The translations under genes and the position numbers were made by a program. A stretch of DNA of 64,000 nucleotides, taken from assembly GCA_947627355.1 (NCBI GenBank), contig CANQVX010000008.1, forward strand, positions 17,312 to 81,311. The letters run 5' to 3'. The notes below the pieces were generated by a model. The model had not been told where the DNA came from. It saw only the letters and a program-made list of their open reading frames with translations, and did not search any database. The DNA is from an uncultured Bacilli bacterium. GTDB lineage: Bacteria > Bacillota_I > Bacilli_A > RFN20 > CAG-631. Of this stretch, positions 1 to 9,196 are shown piece after piece. The first letter of the stretch is position 1; every line of letters starts with the position of its first letter.

Positions 1-1
1 A

Positions 2-3000
2 GATTCACAAAGTGGTAATGTTTTAATGGTTGTTCCACCTACAAAAGATAATTACCATGAAACAAACAATAACTTCATACCTGATAAAGTAACTTATAAA
101 ATCACGAAAGATTGCATAATTCCACAAGGAGTATCATTAGTTATTCCAACTGATGCTAGCACATCGCAAAATGTAACTAATGCTTCAACTTTGAACACAT
201 ATATTGAAAGTATGCAAAAGGATGATCATAGTCGTGGCGATAGTGCTTATAGCACTTTTGCAACAGCAGCCGAAAATAAATTTTTAAGAGTTACAATCCA
301 AGTAGAAGATAATGTAACCATAACAAATTATGGAACGTTAGTTGTTAGTGGATATCTTAGTGGTGGAACTAGTAATGGTGGAAATATTGGTCAAACATCT
401 CATAGTTATTCAAGAATTCTACTAGGAACAAATTCAAAAATAATTCAAGATGGAACATCATCAGTTACACATTGTTATGGCTATATATCTGAAACGTCAT
501 TAAACAATAAAAGTGAAGTTGATTTTAAAAGTGGTAAATTATATGCCCCGTTTATATTAAATGACTATCGTGGATTTTCATTTTCTTGGGCTATGACAGA
601 TGGTGCCATTAAAAACCAAGGAAGTTCACCATTTAATAGATTTGAATTTATAAATATCGATTCTATCGTTAAAATTCATGCTGCTGCTAGCTTTTATGCA
701 GTGGCAAATGTATATTTAAATTATCCAAATCAAAACATAACAAGAAGTTTTACTGAAATATTAAACTTTATTGGTAATTCACAAACATTCTTTATTCAAT
801 TGACTGATGCAACATATTCATACATAGAATATAAAATGAATAAATCAACAACTATTGCAAGTGTAAAATTTTTCGGTGGAATGGCACTAAACACGCTAGA
901 ATTAAAATTAACTGCTAGTGCTTCGGTACTTCTGTCTGTAACCATTGATTTAAGTACAGGCACAGCATATTTTCCTTTATCTTATCAATTTGATGTTGAA
1001 TTGAATCCAGCAGAAAATCAAGCAAATACAATTTATGATTTCACAAAACAAAAAATAAAACTACTTCCGGGTAGTAAATTGAAAATAAATGAAAATTGTC
1101 AAGTTAATGCTAATGAAATAATTGCTTATAGTGCATTTTATGATGGTGCTGTTGGTAATGGTAAAAATAGTACTAACGGATACAATTCGTTTAAATACCC
1201 AATTAAAGAGGGAGCAGTGCTAGTTAATTTAGGAAAAATAAATGCAACTAATATTGCAGGCAATGTATATAGCGATGAAAATAACCTTACAATTTCAAGT
1301 TCTTCCAATTCGATTGTGTCAAAAGAGGCGTGGGCTTTTCAGTCTAGTGGCAGTTTAAATCCTGCTTGGACTATTTCGGAATATTTAGAAATTAGAGAAA
1401 AACTAAATGTTGTTCCAGTTGATTATTTAACTTCTAAGAAACATTTGTATATTGGTTCCAATGTTTTTTCAAATTATAATCAATTTCTTCCAGTCTTTGA
1501 TGTATTAACAAATGGCAATAAAGATACATATCATATAGATAAAACTCAATCTGTTTTGCATTTTGATACAATTACAAATTATAGATTGGAATTTTTAAAC
1601 GATGTTTATAAAGCTTATTATGGAACATCAGCATCAGCATATCCAAAAGATCGCACAATTAGTTATGCTAACAACACTAATATGTTGGGTGTAATTAATA
1701 GTACTTTACCAATTTCAAGTGATGCTAATGGAATTAATGAGTTCGATGTTCAAAGTGTAAGTGTCTATTGTAAAACTCCAGAAGTTAATGGGAAAGTTCC
1801 GCTTTATGTTGGTAAATCAATATCGTTAGATACCGAAATTGATGACATAGAAAAAGCATATGATAAAAAAGTCACATGGAGTAGCAAAAGCCCAGAAATA
1901 GCCACTGTTGATCAATTAGGAAATGTTACTGGCCATCAATTAGGCCAATCAATTATTACTGCAACATGTGATGGTAAATCAGGAACATATACAGCAACAG
2001 TTATTGAAGAACAAGAAATAGAAAAAATAACAGAAATATATATTACTGGTTCAGATGGCGGAACTTCTAAAACTGTAAAAGGAACAGATGATAATATGAA
2101 TACGCCAAACAAAGAATACCATGGTGAAGTTGCGGCTAATAATGCATCTTATACTTTAACAGTTCACATTGTTCCTGAAACTGCACCATTTATGAATATT
2201 ACATGGGTATTTAATGGATCAGGAACAGATAGAAACCACGCTGAAGACAGAACAACTGAAGCTAGTTCGACGTTTGATGACAATAGAAAAGAACTTACAA
2301 TCCATACAACTGGTAATACCGGTGTTTCACCAGATGGAATAAAAATAACTTGTACAGTTACCGATTTAGATGGTAATAAATTTAGTGCTATATTTGGCAT
2401 TAGACAAAAAGCTTCACTTTGTATTGTTGATGGCACAATGCTAACACTCGAAGATGGGACTCAAAAATCGGTTGAAGATATTACTTCAAATGATAGAGTA
2501 CTTGTATTTAATCACTATACAGGTCAATATGAAGGCCAACCATTACTTTATAATTCTCACGTTGATAGCAAAGAAAAGACAGAAAAAGTTGTCACTTTAA
2601 GATTTTCAGATAATACAGAATTAGGAATCGTTGGAGAACACGGATTATTTGATTTAGATTTAAATAAATATGTATTCATAAATAGTGAAAATTATAAACA
2701 ATTTATGTATCATCGATTTGTCAAAGCTAAATATGAAAATGATGAATTTGTAAACGACGAAGTGATTTTAGTAGATGGTGTTGTTGAACATAAAGTGGTT
2801 CATTTATATTCACCAGTTTCTTATTATCATCTAAATATTGTTTCAAACGGAATTCTATCAATGCCATCATTCCCATGCAATAGTGAAGGATTTGTAAACT
2901 ATTTCGAATATGATAGTAATTTGAAGTTTGATGAAAAACTAATGCAAAAAGATATTGAAAAATACGGATTGTATACATTTGAAGATTATCAAGAATATAT

Positions 3001-3133
3001 TCCATATGAATTGTACTATGCAGCACCTTGGAATTATTTCAAAGTTTCAGTTGGTAAAGGCAAGTTAACATGGGAAGACATCTTGTATACAATTGATTAC
3101 ATTTTCAATAGCGGAGAAATCACACCTTATTAA
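2..3133 (+). CDS. Large surface protein with bacterial Ig-like and C-terminal Hint domains (5' partial)
   Basis: The frame is open to the window edge, so the true start lies upstream; numbering here is from the ATG at 26. The first ~590 residues are Asn/Ser/Thr/Tyr-rich, beta-prone and typical of a secreted surface protein. A bacterial Ig-like (Big_2) segment follows at about 595-660 (TWSSKSPEIATVD...GNVTG). At Cys799 a Hint (hedgehog/intein) fold begins: CIVDGTMLTLEDG is block A, VGEHGLF (about 870) is the block-B-like His motif, and YHLNIVSNG closes the fold. The usual terminal His-Asn is replaced by Ser-Asn-Gly, so splicing is doubtful while N-S acyl shift or autocleavage remains possible. 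About 85 charged, Tyr-rich residues follow the Hint. Substrate and partner are unknown. Confidence 0.75.
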   Translation, partial: DSQSGNVLMVVPPTKDNYHETNNNFIPDKVTYKITKDCIIPQGVSLVIPTDASTSQNVTNASTLNTYIESMQKDDHSRGDSAYSTFATAAENKFLRVTIQVEDNVTITNYGTLVVSGYLSGGTSNGGNIGQTSHSYSRILLGTNSKIIQDGTSSVTHCYGYISETSLNNKSEVDFKSGKLYAPFILNDYRGFSFSWAMTDGAIKNQGSSPFNRFEFINIDSIVKIHAAASFYAVANVYLNYPNQNITRSFTEILNFIGNSQTFFIQLTDATYSYIEYKMNKSTTIASVKFFGGMALNTLELKLTASASVLLSVTIDLSTGTAYFPLSYQFDVELNPAENQANTIYDFTKQKIKLLPGSKLKINENCQVNANEIIAYSAFYDGAVGNGKNSTNGYNSFKYPIKEGAVLVNLGKINATNIAGNVYSDENNLTISSSSNSIVSKEAWAFQSSGSLNPAWTISEYLEIREKLNVVPVDYLTSKKHLYIGSNVFSNYNQFLPVFDVLTNGNKDTYHIDKTQSVLHFDTITNYRLEFLNDVYKAYYGTSASAYPKDRTISYANNTNMLGVINSTLPISSDANGINEFDVQSVSVYCKTPEVNGKVPLYVGKSISLDTEIDDIEKAYDKKVTWSSKSPEIATVDQLGNVTGHQLGQSIITATCDGKSGTYTATVIEEQEIEKITEIYITGSDGGTSKTVKGTDDNMNTPNKEYHGEVAANNASYTLTVHIVPETAPFMNITWVFNGSGTDRNHAEDRTTEASSTFDDNRKELTIHTTGNTGVSPDGIKITCTVTDLDGNKFSAIFGIRQKASLCIVDGTMLTLEDGTQKSVEDITSNDRVLVFNHYTGQYEGQPLLYNSHVDSKEKTEKVVTLRFSDNTELGIVGEHGLFDLDLNKYVFINSENYKQFMYHRFVKAKYENDEFVNDEVILVDGVVEHKVVHLYSPVSYYHLNIVSNGILSMPSFPCNSEGFVNYFEYDSNLKFDEKLMQKDIEKYGLYTFEDYQEYIPYELYYAAPWNYFKVSVGKGKLTWEDILYTIDYIFNSGEITPY

Positions 3134-3148
3134 TTTAAAATTTCTCGA

Positions 3149-3187
3149 TAAAAAGGAGCATACTATAAAAAATAATGCTTCTTTTTT
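3149..3187 (+). terminator. Intrinsic terminator after the Hint protein gene
   Basis: AAGGAGCAT pairs with ATGCTTCTT across an AT-rich loop (one G-U pair) and is followed by a T run, 16 bases after the stop codon. Confidence 0.75.
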
Positions 3188-3248
3188 CGTATTTACTAGT
3201 AATAATTAAATAAAAAAATTATAATAAGATTAGATTGCAGGTGTTATT

Positions 3249-4016
3249 ATGATTAATCTTATTAACAAACTTATAAATTATAAAATGCAACCAGCTGGTA
3301 TTGTTATAGTAATACTTGCTGTTGTATTTTTTGTTGTTTGTATAATTTTAATGATAGTAAATGCTAAAAAGCCTGATTCTAGTGATAAAAAACCACATAT
3401 TAGAAAAGTAGAAAAGGAACATATACATAGAAAACCATTTCGTCATTTTGATGAACAAAAAGCCTTTGGTGAAATGGGTGAAAATGTAGTAGCTAATATG
3501 TTAAATAATATAAAAGAAAATTATCAACATGTGGAAGTTTTTAATGATTTTACGTTTGAAGATAAGAATGGATATTCGTCGAACATTGATCATATCTTAA
3601 TTTGTACTGGCGGTATGTTTATTATTGAAACTAAAGCAAATAAAGGTGTTATCTATGGAAACCCTAATGATGAAACATGGCTTGCTAAAAAACAAGATTA
3701 TCAAGATGTTAGACAATTTAAAAATCCAATTATTCAAAATCAAGGACACATTAATCATTTAAAAAGAATGATTGATACACCACCTAAAATGATATCAATG
3801 GTTATCTTTCCAGAAGCTGAAAATATAAATCAAGTTAGAAGTGAAATAGTTCATGACTTAGAATCAGCTAAAGAATACATTATTGCTAAGATTAATAATA
3901 AACAATATAGTAATGATTTTGTCGATAAAATGACGCAAAAATTATTACTTATAAAATCGGAATTTGGTATTTCACTTGAAAAACATAAACAAAACATAAA
4001 TGAAAAATTAAATTAA
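3249..4016 (+). CDS. Membrane-anchored NERD-domain protein
   Basis: The 255-residue protein has one N-terminal membrane segment (about residues 17-40), a basic linker, and then a NERD (nuclease-related) domain at about 75-190. The domain shows the family pattern: GEMGENVVANML, a central SNIDHILICTGGMFIIETK block (Asp, Glu and Lys of a restriction-endonuclease-like core), and a following GVIYG turn. NERD proteins are presumed nucleases or DNA-binding proteins. The cellular role here is unknown. An AGGTG ribosome site precedes the ATG. The gene appears monocistronic, with terminators before and after it. Confidence 0.8.
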   Translation: MINLINKLINYKMQPAGIVIVILAVVFFVVCIILMIVNAKKPDSSDKKPHIRKVEKEHIHRKPFRHFDEQKAFGEMGENVVANMLNNIKENYQHVEVFNDFTFEDKNGYSSNIDHILICTGGMFIIETKANKGVIYGNPNDETWLAKKQDYQDVRQFKNPIIQNQGHINHLKRMIDTPPKMISMVIFPEAENINQVRSEIVHDLESAKEYIIAKINNKQYSNDFVDKMTQKLLLIKSEFGISLEKHKQNINEKLN

Positions 4017-4054
4017 AGTTCTAACTCAAATATTTGATTCATAAATAGTTATGT

Positions 4055-4094
4055 AATAGATAAAATTATACAAAGATTTTATCTATTATTTTTG
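4055..4094 (+). terminator. Intrinsic terminator after the NERD gene
   Basis: A perfect 12-bp inverted repeat (AATAGATAAAAT / ATTTTATCTATT, 9-base loop) runs into ATTTTTG. Confidence 0.75.
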
Positions 4095-4109
4095 TGTCAA
4101 AAAAATTAT

Positions 4110-4122
4110 CTAACAATGTTAG
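4110..4122. promoter_or_regulatory. Upstream MarR-type operator
   Basis: CTAACAATGTTAG is a 6-1-6 dyad identical to the core of the second site at 4161-4177. It lies just upstream of the -35 box of the marR-ABC promoter. The centres are 53 bp apart, about five helical turns. Confidence 0.7.
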
Positions 4123-4131
4123 CAAAATCTA

Positions 4132-4160
4132 TTGACAATGTATATAGTGAGTATTACAAT
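4132..4160 (+). promoter_or_regulatory. Vegetative promoter of the marR-ABC exporter operon
   Basis: TTGACA (4132-4137), a 17-base spacer and TACAAT (4155-4160) match the housekeeping consensus almost perfectly. The promoter is bracketed by two identical MarR-type dyads. Confidence 0.85.
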
Positions 4161-4177
4161 TACTAACAATGTTAGTA
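4161..4177. promoter_or_regulatory. Downstream MarR-type operator over the start point
   Basis: TACTAACAATGTTAGTA is a perfect 8-1-8 palindrome directly after the -10 box. Occupancy would cover the transcription start, which fits autorepression by the MarR protein encoded 18 bp downstream. Confidence 0.75.
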
Positions 4178-4194
4178 AATAAGGGGGCAATGAT

Positions 4195-4629
4195 ATGGAT
4201 ACAGCTATCAAACAAGAAATAGATAGATTTTTAGAAAAGAAACCTTTTCATTTTGCTAAAAGAATCAAGCAAGATAAAGAAGGAAATAGTTTTATAATTG
4301 CTTTACTTTATAAAAGAAAAGATGAGATTGTTTATTCTGGCGATATTGCAAAAGAAACATGTGTTTCTACTGCTCGTATAGCAGCCTCAGTTAATAAACT
4401 TGAAGAACTTGGTTATATAACAAGAAAAACATCTAAATTAGATGCTAGAAAAACACAAATAAAGTTAACTAACAAAGGTCTTAATAGAGCAAAACAATTA
4501 GAAGATGAACTGTATAGTTTTCTAGAAAAACTTATTAATGAACTAGGAATTGATAAGTTTAGACAATTCATGAGTCTTTCAAGTGAGATTAATGAATGTG
4601 TAGTTAAGATCCTACAAGGTGGTGATTAA
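4195..4629 (+). CDS. MarR-family transcriptional regulator
   Basis: A 144-residue winged-helix protein: the recognition region CVSTARIAASVNKLEELGYITRK is followed by the wing with SKLDARKTQIKLTNKG, the usual MarR D-x-R motif. It heads an operon with a two-subunit ABC exporter, and two identical palindromes flank the promoter. It is therefore very likely an autorepressor that also controls the exporter. The inducing ligand cannot be read from the sequence. The ribosome site is AGGGGGC, eight bases before the ATG. The stop codon lies inside the ribosome-binding region of the next gene, suggesting translational coupling. Confidence 0.88.
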   Translation: MDTAIKQEIDRFLEKKPFHFAKRIKQDKEGNSFIIALLYKRKDEIVYSGDIAKETCVSTARIAASVNKLEELGYITRKTSKLDARKTQIKLTNKGLNRAKQLEDELYSFLEKLINELGIDKFRQFMSLSSEINECVVKILQGGD

Positions 4630-4630
4630 G

Positions 4631-6529
4631 TTGTTTAAGTTATATAAGAATTTAAAAGCCAAGGATTGGTTTTGGTTAGTAGTTATTATTGGACTTACTG
4701 TTTTACAAGTTTGGTTTACCATGTCAATCATTGATTATATGAAAAACGTTATATCATCAATTGTTTATATAAATTATCATAATAATCCAAAATTATTAGG
4801 TGATAGTGTTAAACAACTTGTTGATACTCTTGGTTGGAAACAAGCAGTTGAAGCAATAAAATCTACCGGTCAATTCGATAAAAGTACATTATCTACGATA
4901 TTGTTAGTAGCAACTGCTACTACAGCTGATATATGGAAAAATGCTGGTATCATGCTAGGCTTTGCTGCTTTAGTTGTATTAGTTCAATTAGTTATTGCAA
5001 TCTTAGCTAGTTATATTTCAGCTGATTTATCAACCACAATCCGTAAGAAGGTTTATGATAAAGTTGATGACTTTTCTAACAATGAAATGAATAAGTTTTC
5101 AACAGCAAGTTTAATTACAAGAACTACTAATGATATTCAAAATGTTCAAATGACAAATGTTATGATGATGAGAATGGTATTTACTGCTCCAGTTACTGCT
5201 ATTTGGGCGATTGTTAAAATTAGAGCAACTAGCACAGAACTTACTATAGCTACTGCAGTTGCTGTTATAGCATTATTAATTTTTATCATAACTATGATGA
5301 TTGTTGTACTTCCAAAATTTAAAAAAGTTCAAAAATTAATCGATAGAATCAATGGTATTTCTAGAGAAAACCTAACAGGTATTAGAGTTATTAGAGCCTT
5401 CAATGCTGAAGATTATCAAAAAGAAAAGTTTGAACAAGCTAATGATAATTTAACAAAAACTCAAGTCTTTACAGGACGTGTTATGTCTTTATTAAATCCT
5501 GGTATGATGATTATTATGAATGGTGTTGCTCTTGCTATTTATTGGATTGGTTCATCCTTAATTAACAATGGTAGTATTGATTATCCAACAGTTACTGCCT
5601 TTTCTACTTTATCTAGTCAAATAATTATGGCCTTTATGGTTTTAATGATGATGTTTGTTTTATGGCCTAGAGCTTCTGTCTGTGCTAGAAGAATTAATGA
5701 AGTTTTAGAAACAGATTCATCAATAATTGATCCAACTAGTGAAAAAGAATTAGTTTCAAAAGGTACAATTGAATTTAGAAATGTTTCATTTCGTTATCCT
5801 GATGGCGATGAAAATGCTTTATCTAATTTAAACTTTAGTATTGAAAAAGGTAAGACTATTGCTATTATTGGTGCTACTGGTAGTGGTAAAACTACTATAG
5901 TTAACCTAATGATGAGATTTTATGATACAACTGAAGGTGAAATCTTATTAAATGGAGTTAACATCAAAGATTTAAAACAAGAAACAATTCATTCAATTAT
6001 TGGTTTAGTTCCTCAAAAAGGTTTCTTATTTAAAGGAACTGTTAAAGAAAATGTGGCTTTAGGTAATCCTAGTATGAGTCTTGATAATATCAAACAAGCT
6101 TGTGAAGTTGCTAAAGCCGATGAATTTATCTTAGAAAAACCTGAAGGTTATGACTTTATGATTTCACAAAGTGGTAAAAATGTATCAGGTGGTCAAAAAC
6201 AAAGACTATGTATTGCTAGAGCAGTTGCAATGCATCCTGAAATTTATATTTTTGATGATTCTTTTTCAGCCCTTGATTACAAAACTGATAAACAAGTAAG
6301 AGACAACTTAAAACACACTGATAGTGATGCTACAAAAATCATAGTTGCTCAAAGAATTGGTACAATTATGGATGCTGATATGATATTAGTTGTTGAAGGT
6401 GGAAAGATTGTTGGTCTTGGCAAACATCAAGAATTATTAAAGAATTGTCCATTATATTTAGATATTGCTTTATCTCAATTATCGAAAAAAGAATTAGGCC
6501 TTGATAAAGCAAATATAGGAGGTGAGTAG
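4631..6529 (+). CDS. Heterodimeric ABC exporter, degenerate-site subunit
   Basis: Fused six-helix exporter domain (about 1-345) and nucleotide-binding domain (about 375-625). Walker A is GATGSGKTT and the signature is VSGGQ. Walker B reads IFDD, so the catalytic Glu is Asp, and the switch His is replaced by Gln (IVAQRIGTI). These are the hallmarks of the BmrC/TM287-type half whose own ATP site is inactive, so it must pair with the next gene product. It probably exports drugs, lipids or peptides. I chose TTG 4631 because AAGGTGGTGA (4617-4625) is ideally spaced for it; GTG 4619 is an alternative. A ~75-residue insert between the first two helices, largely outside the membrane, is notable. Confidence 0.88.
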   Translation: MFKLYKNLKAKDWFWLVVIIGLTVLQVWFTMSIIDYMKNVISSIVYINYHNNPKLLGDSVKQLVDTLGWKQAVEAIKSTGQFDKSTLSTILLVATATTADIWKNAGIMLGFAALVVLVQLVIAILASYISADLSTTIRKKVYDKVDDFSNNEMNKFSTASLITRTTNDIQNVQMTNVMMMRMVFTAPVTAIWAIVKIRATSTELTIATAVAVIALLIFIITMMIVVLPKFKKVQKLIDRINGISRENLTGIRVIRAFNAEDYQKEKFEQANDNLTKTQVFTGRVMSLLNPGMMIIMNGVALAIYWIGSSLINNGSIDYPTVTAFSTLSSQIIMAFMVLMMMFVLWPRASVCARRINEVLETDSSIIDPTSEKELVSKGTIEFRNVSFRYPDGDENALSNLNFSIEKGKTIAIIGATGSGKTTIVNLMMRFYDTTEGEILLNGVNIKDLKQETIHSIIGLVPQKGFLFKGTVKENVALGNPSMSLDNIKQACEVAKADEFILEKPEGYDFMISQSGKNVSGGQKQRLCIARAVAMHPEIYIFDDSFSALDYKTDKQVRDNLKHTDSDATKIIVAQRIGTIMDADMILVVEGGKIVGLGKHQELLKNCPLYLDIALSQLSKKELGLDKANIGGE

Positions 6530-6531
6530 TT

Positions 6532-8337
6532 ATGCCACCAATGATGAGACATCACGGACATTTTGATCCTAATCATAAAGTTGATTTAAAGAAAAATATT
6601 GCTAAACTATTTAAGTCTTTTAAGAAGTTCTATTTACAAATATTTGTTTCATTTATTTGTATTGCTATTTCAGTTGTTATTTCTATTATCGCCCCTCAAT
6701 TTTTATCCGATTTGACCGACGAAATTACCCAAAATGCAGGTGCCAGAGCTATTCATATGGATAAGATATTGAACATCTCAATTATCTTAATTACATTCTA
6801 TGTAAGTAATGCTTTGTTAAGTTTTATTTCAGGCTTTATTATGAATACTATTACCCAACGTTATTGTAAAGATTTAAGAAATGATGTAACAGCAAAGATT
6901 AATAGAATGAAATTAAAATATTTTGATGCTCATGTTTATGGTGATACTTTATCAATTATCACCAATGATATTGATCAAATAGCTCAATCAATGCAACAAT
7001 CAATAACAATGTTATTCCAATCTATATTAATGATTGTTGGTGTTTTGATTGCAATGTTTGTTACTAGTTGGCAAATGGCACTAGCAGCACTTGCTGCTAT
7101 TCCAGTTGTCATGATTATCTTATTATTTATCATGAAAATCGCTATGCCTTTATTTGTAAAAAGACAAAAAGAAGTCGGTGAAATCAATGGTGTCATTGAA
7201 GAAAATTATACCGGTCATTTAGTTATTAAAGCCTTCAATGCTAAAGATAGTAAAACAAAAATATTTGACGAAACTAACGAAAGACTACATAAAACAATGT
7301 TCAAGGCTCAAATTGCTGGTGGTATGATGCAACCTTTCATGAGTTTTCTTTCTTATTTTTCATATGCTGCTGTATGTTTAGTAGGTGGCTTATTACTTGC
7401 TAAAGGTACACCAGGTTTAAGTTTTGGTACCATTAGTGCTTTTCTAATTTATGCTAATTTGTTTCAAAGTCCACTTACTCAAATAGCCCAAGCAGCTAAC
7501 TCATTACAAATGGCAGCCGCTAGTGCTGAACGAGTATTTGGCCTACTAAACGAAGAAGAACAAGTAGATGAAAGCAATAAGAAAAGATTATTAGACTTAT
7601 CTAAGATTCAAGGTCAAGTTGAATTTAGACATATCAAATTTGGTTATGATGAAAATAAGATTATTATTCCTGATTTTTCAGCAACTATTAAGCCTGGTAT
7701 GAAAGTTGCTATTGTTGGTCCAACTGGTGCCGGAAAAACAACAATTGTAAACCTATTAATGAGATTCTATGAAGTTAATGATGGTGATATTTTAATTGAT
7801 GGAATTTCTACTAAAGAAATGTCTAGAAATGAAGTTCGTGATATCTTTGGTATGGTTTTACAAGACACTTGGATGTTTGAAGGAACATTAAAAGAAAACA
7901 TATTATTTAATAAACCTAATATCGATGATAAAAGATTAAAAGAAATCATCAAAGAGGCTAATTTAAAATATTATGTTTCTACCTTATCTCATGGATTAGA
8001 TACGATTCTATCGGAAGAAAGTTCATTATCATCAGGTCAAAAACAATTAGTAACAATTGCTCGTGCTATGGCTGAAAATGCTCCATTATTAATTCTTGAT
8101 GAAGCTACTTCAAATGTTGATACTAGAACTGAAATCGAAATTCAAGAAGCTATTGATAGATTAACTCATGGAAGAACTAGTTTTGTTATTGCCCATCGTT
8201 TATCAACTATTAAAAATGCCGATTTAATTTTAGTTATGAAAGATGGTAATATTATTGAAACAGGAACCCATGATGAATTATTATCTTTGAATGGTTTCTA
8301 TGCTAAGTTATATAATTCTCAATTTGAATTATCTTAA
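6532..8337 (+). CDS. Heterodimeric ABC exporter, catalytic-site subunit
   Basis: The 601-residue half-transporter has an exporter membrane domain (about 25-330) and an ATPase domain (about 360-595). Walker A is GPTGAGKTT, Walker B is LLILDEATS with the catalytic Glu, and the switch His is present (FVIAHRLSTI). Its signature is SLSSGQ rather than LSGGQ. The two subunits complement each other: this Walker B and His serve the consensus site together with the partner's intact VSGGQ. It starts 2 bases after the previous stop with AGGAGGTGA ahead of the ATG, and luxS follows at 13 bases. The operon is under MarR control. Confidence 0.9.
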   Translation: MPPMMRHHGHFDPNHKVDLKKNIAKLFKSFKKFYLQIFVSFICIAISVVISIIAPQFLSDLTDEITQNAGARAIHMDKILNISIILITFYVSNALLSFISGFIMNTITQRYCKDLRNDVTAKINRMKLKYFDAHVYGDTLSIITNDIDQIAQSMQQSITMLFQSILMIVGVLIAMFVTSWQMALAALAAIPVVMIILLFIMKIAMPLFVKRQKEVGEINGVIEENYTGHLVIKAFNAKDSKTKIFDETNERLHKTMFKAQIAGGMMQPFMSFLSYFSYAAVCLVGGLLLAKGTPGLSFGTISAFLIYANLFQSPLTQIAQAANSLQMAAASAERVFGLLNEEEQVDESNKKRLLDLSKIQGQVEFRHIKFGYDENKIIIPDFSATIKPGMKVAIVGPTGAGKTTIVNLLMRFYEVNDGDILIDGISTKEMSRNEVRDIFGMVLQDTWMFEGTLKENILFNKPNIDDKRLKEIIKEANLKYYVSTLSHGLDTILSEESSLSSGQKQLVTIARAMAENAPLLILDEATSNVDTRTEIEIQEAIDRLTHGRTSFVIAHRLSTIKNADLILVMKDGNIIETGTHDELLSLNGFYAKLYNSQFELS

Positions 8338-8350
8338 TGGAGGAATATTT

Positions 8351-8818
8351 ATGGAAAAAATTGCAAGTTTTAGTGTTAATCATCTAGATTTATTAAAAGG
8401 TTTATATGTTTCTAGAAAAGATATGGACAAACAATTAGTAGTTACCACTTTTGATTTAAGAATGGTAGCACCTTATAAGGAACCTGTTATTGATATGCCT
8501 GCCTTGCATACCATTGAACATTTAGGAGCTACTTATCTTAGAAATAGTAAATATAAAGATCAAATTGTTTATTTTGGTCCAATGGGTTGTCGAACAGGTT
8601 TTTATCTTATAATGTTTGGTGATCTTAAAAGCGAGGATGTTTATCCATTAGTTGTTTCGTTATGTGATTATATTATTGATTTTGAAGGTCATATTCCTGG
8701 TGCATATAAAGAACAATGTGGTAATTATCTAGAACAAAATCTAGACATGGCTAAATATTATATAAGAAAATATAAAGAAGATTTAGTAAATAATAAAAGA
8801 TTTACTTATCCTGAATAG
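8351..8818 (+). CDS. luxS: S-ribosylhomocysteine lyase (AI-2 synthesis)
   Basis: LuxS cleaves S-ribosylhomocysteine to homocysteine and the AI-2 precursor DPD in the activated methyl cycle. The zinc ligands are visible: His53 and His57 (HTIEH) and Cys123 (QCGNY). The catalytic-loop motif GPMGCRTGFY carries Cys80. The 155-residue length is normal. The ATG at 8351 is preceded by GGAGG (8339-8343); an in-frame extension to 8291 overlaps the ABC gene and is not needed. Being the last gene of a MarR-ABC exporter operon is unusual and would tie AI-2 synthesis to exporter induction, unless an internal promoter exists. Confidence 0.95.
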   Translation: MEKIASFSVNHLDLLKGLYVSRKDMDKQLVVTTFDLRMVAPYKEPVIDMPALHTIEHLGATYLRNSKYKDQIVYFGPMGCRTGFYLIMFGDLKSEDVYPLVVSLCDYIIDFEGHIPGAYKEQCGNYLEQNLDMAKYYIRKYKEDLVNNKRFTYPE

Positions 8819-8866
8819 AAAAAAAGAATGTTATTAAACTCAAATGAGAATAGTAACATTCTTTTT
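8819..8866 (+). terminator. Intrinsic terminator after luxS
   Basis: AAAAGAATGTTA pairs with TAACATTCTTTT and a T-rich tail follows. It may also serve the convergent minus-strand gene ending at 8870. Confidence 0.8.
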
Positions 8867-8869
8867 CTT

Positions 8870-9196
8870 TTATTTTCTTATAAATTTTTTATCATTTTCA
8901 CTTATATTATCTTCTATGAAACTTTTGACATCCATATGGAGATCATATTTTTCACGTAGCATAGCAATTTCTTCCATTGTTGAAGAAGCATGATGTCTGT
9001 CAAGTGCTTCTTGATTTTCCCAACTATCGATAAGTAATACACTTTCTTTATCTTTTAATGGAAAGAAATATTCATATCTAAGATTACCTTTGGTATTTTT
9101 AATCTTATCAACAATACCTCTTTTTATCATTTCTTTGGCAAACTTTCTGGCGCTTTGATTTTTTCCAGTATATAAAATATTAATTGTTATGCTCAT
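8870..9196 (-). CDS. Antibiotic biosynthesis monooxygenase (ABM/YgiN-like) domain protein
   Basis: A 108-residue single-domain protein with the ABM ferredoxin-like pattern: ITINILYTGK strand, FAKEM helix, NLRYEYFFPLKDKESVLLIDSWENQEALDRHHAS (strand, W-x-N and H-x-A-S motifs). Relatives act as quinol monooxygenases or heme-degrading enzymes; the substrate here cannot be told. The start at 9196 has AAAGTGG at good distance; the upstream GTG (9208) overlaps that site. It is the last member of a minus-strand cluster with a flavodoxin and two broken genes, and overlaps the end of the amidohydrolase remnant. Confidence 0.7.
   Translation of the reverse strand: MSITINILYTGKNQSARKFAKEMIKRGIVDKIKNTKGNLRYEYFFPLKDKESVLLIDSWENQEALDRHHASSTMEEIAMLREKYDLHMDVKSFIEDNISENDKKFIRK

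Noticed and set aside
4619-4630. GTG start for the first ABC subunit
   Set aside because: The two GTG codons are part of the AAGGTGGTGA ribosome site serving the TTG at 4631.
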